Part shown: positions 58,311 through 64,000 of the stretch, one piece after another | Layout: every line of letters begins with the position of its first letter | Numbering within the stretch: the stretch's first letter is position 1 | NCBI RefSeq assembly: GCF_006716115.1 | Contig: NZ_VFOO01000001.1 | Coordinates: forward strand, 2,852,001-2,916,000 | Length of the DNA: 64,000 nucleotides | Origin: Subtercola boreus | GTDB taxonomy: Bacteria > Actinomycetota > Actinomycetes > Actinomycetales > Microbacteriaceae | Reading direction: 5' to 3' | Program-made: the position numbers and the translations under genes | The notes under the pieces: model-generated | What the model was told of the DNA's origin: nothing | Seen by the model: only the letters and a program-made list of their open reading frames with translations | The model's database searches: none

Positions 58311-59326
58311 AGATGTTCGTCGGTCTCACCGCGCGGCAAATGCGGTCGCTGTCGATCCAGGTTGTCTTCTTCCCGGGCGCAGCCTTCCTCGGAGTCCTCG
58401 CAGTCGAGGGAGACTTCAACCCCGGATGGGCCCGCTGGGTGGCGTTCTTCGGAGTGGCCGCCGGGCTCGCCGTCACCATTGTCGCTCGGTTCACTCCCTG
58501 GGTGACCAACGCGTTCACCACCCGGCTGATCGCCGCGACGATGGCGCTCACTGCGATGATCGGGTTCACCATCCAGCCACCGGCTGTCGGTGTGCTGACA
58601 GCGTTCGTGTACCTCGGCATCGCTGTCGGGGGCGCGGCCTTCCTCCGGCTCAGAGTTGCGATCGCGTTCATTGTCGTCTGTACGATCCTCGGCCTCTCGG
58701 TCGTACTGATCCGCTCCTCCGTCCCCCTCGTCGCCTCGATCGTCTTCCTCGCCCTCACGACGATCACCACGATCGTCGTGATCGTCCTCCGGCAGTCGCT
58801 CCAGGCCGCTCGCGACGAAGCCATCGCGCTCTCGCTCACGGATTCGCTCACGGGTCTCGCGAACAGGCGGAGCATGGATGCCCAGGTGCCCCTGATGATC
58901 GCCGTGGCCGAACGAACCAGCCAACACCTCGGCTGCCTGCTGATCGACATCGACCAGTTCAAGACTGTGAACGACGAGCAGGGCCACAGTGCCGGTGACC
59001 GAGTGTTGTTGTCGATCGCCGACGCCATTCGCGAGGCGACCCGAGAGGCGGATCTCGGCGTACGGATCGGCGGAGACGAATTCTGTGTGTTCACGATCGT
59101 CAGCCGTCGTGGAGACCTCCAGATCATCGCGGAGCGTCTGAGGACGCTGGTGCAGAACCTGCCGACAACACCGGTCACGACCATCAGCGTCGGGGGCTCC
59201 TCGACCGTTCCGGCGGCAGCTTCTTCAGAGCCCCCCCTCACCCTCGACGACCTCCTGCACAGGGCCGATCAGGCTCTCTACGAAGCGAAATCCGCCGGTC
59301 GCAACCAGAGCAGGATCTACGGCTAA
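58307..59326 (+). CDS. Membrane GGDEF diguanylate cyclase
   Basis: This 339-residue protein starts at GTG 58307 and overlaps the EAL stop. Five to six helices (about 15-165) are followed by a GGDEF domain: LTDSLTGLANRR, LLIDIDQFKTVND and RIGGDEFCVF with the intact active site. An inhibitory RxxD site is present five residues before GGDEF (READLGVRIGGDEF). It makes c-di-GMP from two GTP and can be feedback-inhibited. With the EAL protein it forms a matched make-and-break pair in one operon. Confidence 0.93.
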   Translation: MKMFVGLTARQMRSLSIQVVFFPGAAFLGVLAVEGDFNPGWARWVAFFGVAAGLAVTIVARFTPWVTNAFTTRLIAATMALTAMIGFTIQPPAVGVLTAFVYLGIAVGGAAFLRLRVAIAFIVVCTILGLSVVLIRSSVPLVASIVFLALTTITTIVVIVLRQSLQAARDEAIALSLTDSLTGLANRRSMDAQVPLMIAVAERTSQHLGCLLIDIDQFKTVNDEQGHSAGDRVLLSIADAIREATREADLGVRIGGDEFCVFTIVSRRGDLQIIAERLRTLVQNLPTTPVTTISVGGSSTVPAAASSEPPLTLDDLLHRADQALYEAKSAGRNQSRIYG

Positions 59327-59335
59327 GGTGAGCGC

Positions 59336-59902
59336 ATGACCTCACTGCGCGCCTCGGAGACCCGGCTCATCGTCACCGTGCAGCAGTGGCCGGTGTCCCG
59401 TGCGGCCGTCCCTGTCGCACGGTTGATGAGCCTGTTCGGGGAGCACGCGGCGGGTTGGATCCTCCTGGGTCTCGTGGGTGCCGTACTGGATGAGCCCCGC
59501 AGGTTCGCCTGGCTCGCCGGAGTCCTGGCCGTGGTCGTGGCCCATGGCGTCTCCATCGTGGTGAAACGGCTCGTCAGGCGCCTCCGCCCGGGAATCGTCG
59601 TCAGAGCGGGGTCGCGCGGCGACTCCGTGGGCGGCTACGCCTCGAGCGACGCCGGCCCGGTGAAGGTGTACGCGACGGCCCCCAGCAAGCTGAGCTTCCC
59701 CAGTTCGCACGCGTCGTCGACGATGGCGGCCGTCATCGTCTACACCGCCCTGCTTCCGTTGCTCTGGCCGGTCGCTCTGCTCGTCGTCGTGGCCATGGGG
59801 TTCAGCCGGGTCATCCTCGGCATGCACTTCGTCACCGATGTGCTCGCGGGCTTCGGCATCGGGATCCTCGTCGGAGTACCGACTGCACTGTTGACCGCCT
59901 GA
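59336..59902 (+). CDS. PAP2 phosphatase, probable decaprenyl-phosphoryl-5-phosphoribose phosphatase
   Basis: This 188-residue membrane phosphatase has the PAP2 motifs KRLVRRLRP, PSSHASS and SRVILGMHFVTDV. Its length and position beside UbiA-type DPPR synthase and DprE1/E2 resemble Rv3807c of Mycobacterium tuberculosis, proposed to remove the 5-phosphate of DPPR. It follows the GGDEF gene by nine bases, so it may also be under the same control as the c-di-GMP genes. It is convergent with UbiA. Confidence 0.85.
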   Translation: MTSLRASETRLIVTVQQWPVSRAAVPVARLMSLFGEHAAGWILLGLVGAVLDEPRRFAWLAGVLAVVVAHGVSIVVKRLVRRLRPGIVVRAGSRGDSVGGYASSDAGPVKVYATAPSKLSFPSSHASSTMAAVIVYTALLPLLWPVALLVVVAMGFSRVILGMHFVTDVLAGFGIGILVGVPTALLTA

Positions 59903-59909
59903 CAGGGAC

Positions 59910-60830
59910 TCAGGGGGTCGGCAGTTCCCAGCCGTACAGTCGCGCCAACACCGACATCAGGAAGAGCAGCGCCCAGAGGGCAGCGCAGATGAACAGCTTG
60001 GGGTCCCTCAGCACGACCTCCTCAGGGGCGCTCGCCTCGCCCCGCTCCACATCGAAGGCGTACAGCAGCAGGGCGACTCCGAAGGGCACGATCGAGGCGA
60101 TCGAACCGATCGACGTTCCACCGTTCAGGTCGAAGGCCCACATCGCGTAGGACAGCATGGTGAGCGTCGCCGCGACCGTCCAGATGAAGCGGAGGTAGCC
60201 GACGGAGTAGAGGTCGAGCGTCCTGCGGGTGTGGAGTTCCTCGCTGCCGGCGCTCCTCACCTTCTCGGAGTAGCGTTTTCCCGCGACCATGAACAGGGAA
60301 CCGGACGAGATGACAAGCAGGAACCACTGCGTGACGGGCACGCCCACCACAGCGGCGCCCGCTATCGCCCGGAGGACGAAGCCGCTCGCGACGACGATGA
60401 TGTCGATGACGGGCTGGTGCTTCAACCAGATGCAGTACGAGACCTGGACCACGACATAGGTCAGCAGCACAGCGGCGAAGAGCGGGTACCCGACGATGAA
60501 GGCCACAGCGCTCGGAATGACCAGCAACGCGATGGCGACGGGCCAGGCGGCCCGTGCAGGGAACTCGCCCGACGGTATCGGCCGGAACCGTTTCGTGGGG
60601 TGCACGCGATCGGACTCGATGTCGAGGAGATCGTTCAGGATGTAGCCACCCGACGATGTGAGACAGAACGCCACGATCGCGAAGACGACCTCGACGATGA
60701 CCCCGGGCTCCAGGATCACCCCGGCGGCGAGTGGCGCGACCGCGAGCAGCACGTTCTTCATCCACTGCTTGGGCCGCATCGCCCGGAGGAACGGTGGGCT
60801 CTTCGGCACCGTAGTCTTGAGAACTGTCAC
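59910..60830 (-). CDS. ubiA: UbiA-family decaprenyl-phosphate phosphoribosyltransferase
   Basis: This 306-residue integral membrane enzyme has about eight to nine helices and the acidic motif NDLLDIESDRVHPTKRFRPI (about residues 66-85), characteristic of DPPR synthase (Rv3806c) rather than quinone prenyltransferases. It transfers phosphoribose from PRPP to decaprenyl phosphate. The second motif region has RYSEKVRSAGSEE. GGGGGA lies before GTG 60830. It is divergent from the DprE1/DprE2 genes. Confidence 0.9.
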   Translation of the reverse strand: MTVLKTTVPKSPPFLRAMRPKQWMKNVLLAVAPLAAGVILEPGVIVEVVFAIVAFCLTSSGGYILNDLLDIESDRVHPTKRFRPIPSGEFPARAAWPVAIALLVIPSAVAFIVGYPLFAAVLLTYVVVQVSYCIWLKHQPVIDIIVVASGFVLRAIAGAAVVGVPVTQWFLLVISSGSLFMVAGKRYSEKVRSAGSEELHTRRTLDLYSVGYLRFIWTVAATLTMLSYAMWAFDLNGGTSIGSIASIVPFGVALLLYAFDVERGEASAPEEVVLRDPKLFICAALWALLFLMSVLARLYGWELPTP

Positions 60831-60869
60831 GACATCCCCCGATTCGAACGCTCATGCAGCTCATGCACC

Positions 60870-60915
60870 AATACCCCCCGTAATGGGGTCTGCACTCCTA
60901 TACTAGAGCTACAAT
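60870..60915. promoter_or_regulatory. AT-rich control region between ubiA and dprE1
   Basis: This region contains TATACT/TAGTAT (about 60899-60904) and TACAAT (about 60910) in an otherwise G+C-rich intergenic stretch of 179 bases, plus a CCCC/GGGG dyad near 60878. TAGTAT on the minus strand is the best -10 for ubiA. No clear box lies just before the dprE1 GTG at 61010, so its transcript probably has a leader of around 100 bases. Confidence 0.4.
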
Positions 60916-61009
60916 CTCCCCCGAAAGGGTCAACCATCCCGAGAGAACAGGGCGCGAGCGTCGACACGAACATCTCCGTCTGCGCCGGCCGGGCCAGAGC
61001 GGACACCCG

Positions 61010-62341
61010 GTGACCCGGGTCTCGTCGTGGGGACGACTGAGCGACGCTCCGCATTCGGTGGTTCCCATCACGTCGGCGGCCGCGGCACCGGCCGTGCTCC
61101 GAGCCACGGCTCCCGGCATCGCCCGCGGTATGGAACGGAGCTACGGCGACGTCGCGCTGAACGCCGGCGGCACCCTGTGGGACACCAGGTCGATGAACCG
61201 TCTCGTGTCGTTCGACACCGTGACGGGCATCCTCACCGTCGAGCCCGGGGTGCTGCTCCGCGACATCCAGGCGACCTTCAGCAGGCAGGGCTGGATGCTC
61301 GCCGTCACGCCTGGCACGGAGGCGGTCACCGTGGCCGGAGCCATCGCGAACGATGTGCACGGCAAGAACCACGCCACGATGGGGACCTTCGCCGACCACG
61401 TGACCTCCCTCACGCTGGTGCGGACCGACGGGGAGATTGTGGAGTGCGGACCGGACGGTGACGGCGAGAGCCGCGGCTGGTTCGAAGCGACCTGCGGCGG
61501 GCTCGGGCTCACCGGCCTCATCGTGCAGGCGTCGATCCGCCTGAAGCGCGTCCCCGGGCCGTGGCTGCTCGCCGAAGACATCCCCTACCAGTCCCTCTCG
61601 GAGTTCTTCGAGCTGTCGGATTCGTCGGAAGCGTCGTTCGAGCACGTCGTCTCGTGGATCGACATCACCACCGGCGGTGGCCGGCGCGGGATCGTCTCCC
61701 GGGCGAACTCCATCCCGTCGCCCCACAGGGACCTGCCGGCGTCGGCGACAGTGCTGGGAGCCGCCCGGGGCGGCATCACGTTCCCGGTCGTGCCGCCCGT
61801 CTCGCTGGTGAACAGCCTCACGCTGCCGCTCCTGAACCGGGCGTACTACCGTCTCAAACGGGCAGGGGCCGGCGCGAAGGTGGTGCACTACAAACCGTTC
61901 TTCTATCCGCTCGACGCGATCGGTGACTGGAACCGTGCCTACGGCCCGCAGGGTTTCTACCAGTACCAGTGTGTTCTTCCGCGGGAGAACGGGCTGGAAG
62001 GTGTGCGGGAGATCCTGGCCATCGTCGCCCGGTCGTCGCAGGGATCTTTCCTCGGCGTCCTCAAGACCCTCGGGGAGCGCGAACCCATCGGCATGCTGAG
62101 TTTCGCCCGGCCCGGCGTCAACCTGACGATCGACTTCCCCAATCTGGGGCAGTCGACGCTCTCCCTGCTCTCCTCCCTCGACTCTGTCGTGGCCGCTCAC
62201 GGCGGACGCCTCTATCTGGCCAAGGACGCCCGGATGCCCGTCTCTCTCTTCGAGGCGGGTTACCCCCGTATCGAAGAGTTCGTCACCTACCGCGATCCGG
62301 GCATCAGCTCGGAGATGTCGCGCCGCCTGTTAGGAAGCTGA
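61010..62341 (+). CDS. dprE1: Decaprenylphosphoryl-beta-D-ribose oxidase DprE1
   Basis: This 443-residue FAD enzyme oxidises decaprenylphosphoryl ribose to the 2-keto intermediate. FAD motifs are GMERSYGDVALNAGG (about 40-54), TPGTEAVTVAGAIANDVHGK and CGGLGLTGLIVQ. The active-site lysine is in RLYLAKDAR (K405, equal to K418 of M. tuberculosis). The inhibitor-reactive cysteine of the tuberculosis enzyme (C387 in NICVDFP) is threonine here (T373 in NLTIDFP). The GTG start is at 61010. It overlaps DprE2 by one base. Confidence 0.92.
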   Translation: MTRVSSWGRLSDAPHSVVPITSAAAAPAVLRATAPGIARGMERSYGDVALNAGGTLWDTRSMNRLVSFDTVTGILTVEPGVLLRDIQATFSRQGWMLAVTPGTEAVTVAGAIANDVHGKNHATMGTFADHVTSLTLVRTDGEIVECGPDGDGESRGWFEATCGGLGLTGLIVQASIRLKRVPGPWLLAEDIPYQSLSEFFELSDSSEASFEHVVSWIDITTGGGRRGIVSRANSIPSPHRDLPASATVLGAARGGITFPVVPPVSLVNSLTLPLLNRAYYRLKRAGAGAKVVHYKPFFYPLDAIGDWNRAYGPQGFYQYQCVLPRENGLEGVREILAIVARSSQGSFLGVLKTLGEREPIGMLSFARPGVNLTIDFPNLGQSTLSLLSSLDSVVAAHGGRLYLAKDARMPVSLFEAGYPRIEEFVTYRDPGISSEMSRRLLGS

Positions 62342-63144
62342 TGCCCGGTTCCCCCACCCTCCCCGGTTCCCCCGCACGGCCAGGTCCGACCTGGCCCACC
62401 GACATCGTCATCGTCGGTGCGACGTCGGCGATCGCGGAGAACTGCGCGCGCCTGTGGCTGGAGGGCGGGTCATCCAGCGCCCTGCTCATCGGACGCGACA
62501 GCGTCGGGCTCGAACGCATCGCCACCGACTTCCGGGTGCGTTTCCCCTCGGCGACCATCTCGACGTCGGTGACCGATCTTCTCGACGTGCCGTCGATCAG
62601 GGACTCGGTGGCCGGCTTCGCCGGGGCAGGCGCAGCGGGGGCTCCTGCCGGTGCCGGCCTCACGGTGCTGATCGCCCACGGTTCGATGATCGACCAGGCC
62701 GAGTCACAGGCCGACCTCGGCAAGGCCGACTCGGTCCTCCAGGTCACGGGGGTGTCCCCGTCGCTCTGGATGGAAGCGTGCGCCGACACGATGACGGAAG
62801 GGACGATCGCCGTCCTCGGCTCCGTGGCCGGCGACCGCGGGCGGAAGAAGAACTACATCTACGGGGCCGCCAAGGGTCTCGTCGAGCGCATGGCGGAAGG
62901 ACTGCAGCACCGACTGGCCGGTTCGCCGCTGCACGTCGTGCTCGTCAAACCCGGGCCGACGGCCACCCCGATGACAGCCGGCCTGCCGCAGTCCGGGCTC
63001 GCACCCGTTGCAGCCGTCGCAGCCGAGATCGTGAAGGGTGTGAACGCGGCCCGCCCGGTCGTCTATGCGCCCCTGAAATGGCAGGCCATCATGACCGTCG
63101 TCCGACTCATCCCGCGACCCGTCTTCAATCGTCTCGACTTCTGA
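62341..63144 (+). CDS. dprE2: Decaprenylphosphoryl-2-keto-beta-D-erythro-pentose reductase DprE2
   Basis: This 267-residue short-chain dehydrogenase has the NAD(P) motif IVIVGATSAIAENCARL and the catalytic YGAAK motif (YIYGAAKGLVERM). The Ser is in LGSVAGDRGRKKN. It completes epimerisation of the ribose to arabinose lipid with DprE1, whose stop it overlaps. The first 20 residues are Pro/Gly/Ser repeats not needed for the fold, and an Ala/Gly insert lies at about residues 98-108. Confidence 0.92.
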   Translation: MPGSPTLPGSPARPGPTWPTDIVIVGATSAIAENCARLWLEGGSSSALLIGRDSVGLERIATDFRVRFPSATISTSVTDLLDVPSIRDSVAGFAGAGAAGAPAGAGLTVLIAHGSMIDQAESQADLGKADSVLQVTGVSPSLWMEACADTMTEGTIAVLGSVAGDRGRKKNYIYGAAKGLVERMAEGLQHRLAGSPLHVVLVKPGPTATPMTAGLPQSGLAPVAAVAAEIVKGVNAARPVVYAPLKWQAIMTVVRLIPRPVFNRLDF

Positions 63145-63160
63145 AGCCGGGCGGTGCGTC

Positions 63161-64000
63161 TCAGGCCGCGTTCCCCTCGAAGGCTGAGTCCTCGTAGTCT
63201 TCGGTGAGCCCGTGCGGGGTCTTCTCCCAGTGGTGCGGGCTGAAGACAATCTGCCACGCCGCCCGCCAGGCCGCGATCGAATGCAGGATCCAGTACGCGG
63301 GATTGAGCAGCGCGAACATCGCGACGCGCCAGTTGTACCGTTTCCACGCAGCGAGCCCCGACACGATGATCATCAGCCCATTGGAGAAGAGCATGTTGGT
63401 CGTGCCGGCCACGATCAGCCACTCCGGCAGGTCCAGCCCGATGAACTGCACCCCGAGGTAGGTGAAGACGGTGAACCCGAGCACGAGCGGGTAGAGCAGG
63501 AAGGCCAGGGGCGTGCCGAGGATCAGCGCGACCAGCGAGAGGGCGCCGAGCGGTCCGTTCACCCTGAACCAGCGCACCGGATGCCTCGTGTTGACCGCAG
63601 CGGTCATGATGTAGCCCTTGATCCAGCGGGTGCGCTGGCGGATCCACGCGCCCACCTCCGCGCAGGCCTCCTCCCCGGTGGATGCCTCGACCACACCGAC
63701 GCGGTAGCCGTGGGCCGCGACCCGGAGGCCCAGGTCGGCATCCTCCGTCACGTTGTACGGATCCCACGCGCCGAGCTGGCGGAGCACCGCCGTGTCGAAG
63801 TGGTTCGAAGTACCGCCGAGCGGAATCGGCAGGTGCGACTGGTCGAGGCCCGGGAGCATCGAATCGAACCAGTGGGCGTACTCGACCGAGAACAGCCGCG
63901 TGAGAACGTTGTAGTCGGCATTGAAGTACACGAGCGCACCCTGCAGGCAGACCAGCCTCTTCTGACCCGGATCGACGTACTTCCGCTCGAATTCGTCCTG
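63161..64000 (-). CDS. Processive family-2 glycosyltransferase, N-terminus outside window
   Basis: The last 279 residues of a membrane glycosyltransferase are present; the gene continues past the right edge. It has the GT2 motifs of cellulose- and hyaluronan-synthase-like enzymes: LGGTSNHFDT, TEDADLGLRV (catalytic Asp) and RQRTRWIKGY (the QxxRW product-binding motif), then about four helices and a short acidic C-terminus. It is convergent with dprE2. The nearby c-di-GMP genes make a regulated exopolysaccharide plausible; there is no PilZ domain in the part seen. Confidence 0.88.
   Translation of the reverse strand, partial: QDEFERKYVDPGQKRLVCLQGALVYFNADYNVLTRLFSVEYAHWFDSMLPGLDQSHLPIPLGGTSNHFDTAVLRQLGAWDPYNVTEDADLGLRVAAHGYRVGVVEASTGEEACAEVGAWIRQRTRWIKGYIMTAAVNTRHPVRWFRVNGPLGALSLVALILGTPLAFLLYPLVLGFTVFTYLGVQFIGLDLPEWLIVAGTTNMLFSNGLMIIVSGLAAWKRYNWRVAMFALLNPAYWILHSIAAWRAAWQIVFSPHHWEKTPHGLTEDYEDSAFEGNAA

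Overview
The window is about 70% G+C. It uses GTG starts freely, has many overlapping gene pairs (ATGA or GTGA junctions), and several genes start directly 6-7 nt after a TANNNT -10 box. These traits point to an actinobacterium. The gene content (MsiK-dependent-type sugar ABC systems without their own ATPase, TerD/TerC stress genes, DprE1/DprE2, GAF-ANTAR proteins) fits Microbacteriaceae best; this is inference from the sequence alone. I see no rRNA, tRNA, CRISPR array, transposase or prophage. No gap between genes exceeds 300 bases.

Region 1 (1-9313), uptake: a cation/proton antiporter cut by the window edge; a four-gene ABC operon on the minus strand ending in a glycerophosphodiester phosphodiesterase (ugp-like, no ATPase); and a CitA/DcuS-type two-component system divergent from a DctA-type dicarboxylate carrier. 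Region 2 (9470-22101), transport and stress: a peptide/nickel-type ABC system with two fused ATPase domains and no binding protein; a small monooxygenase; a NarL-type two-component system followed by a MacB/FtsX-type exporter; and a YraQ / TIGR03943 / Ig-like membrane operon that appears to begin with a CTG codon. Region 3 (22325-30328), pentose use: a LacI regulator, an L-ribulose-5-phosphate 4-epimerase-like aldolase and a ChvE/GguAB-type sugar importer, followed by a decayed second copy of the double ATPase that has lost its catalytic motifs.

Region 4 (30366-37747), redox and small regulators: sulfide:quinone oxidoreductase divergent from an ArsR-type regulator, OhrR-OsmC, a glycolate-oxidase-like FAD enzyme, a PEBP protein, two more MarR regulators and a GIY-YIG-like protein. 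Region 5 (37875-48850), the most notable island: TerC, TerD paralogues, TelA, and the biosynthetic set CitE-like lyase, TRSP-containing phosphoribosyltransferase, PELOTA-fused phosphoribosyltransferase and HAD phosphatase. Published comparative genomics links this set to a nucleoside-like stress metabolite. A MarR regulator with two operators sits divergently in front of it. A long palindrome related to an intergenic one elsewhere in the window lies in frame inside the phosphoribosyltransferase gene.

Region 6 (48888-55599), mixed: tandem GAF-ANTAR regulators behind a possible leaderless leader peptide, a FAD oxidase, a methyltransferase, a RibD-C reductase, an Abi-like HEPN protein, an acetoacetyl-CoA synthetase remnant, an XRE regulator and two tiny Cys-rich proteins. 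Region 7 (55786-64000), cell envelope and c-di-GMP: a beta-helix protein, EAL-DICT and GGDEF proteins and a PAP2 phosphatase in one tight operon, next to UbiA-type DPPR synthase, DprE1 and DprE2, so the whole decaprenyl-phosphoarabinose pathway is in one place. A processive family-2 glycosyltransferase runs off the right edge.

A recurring structural theme is long imperfect hairpins (arms of about 18-28 bp, no T tract) just after gene ends, at 9327, 18384, 22193, 32887 and 37180.
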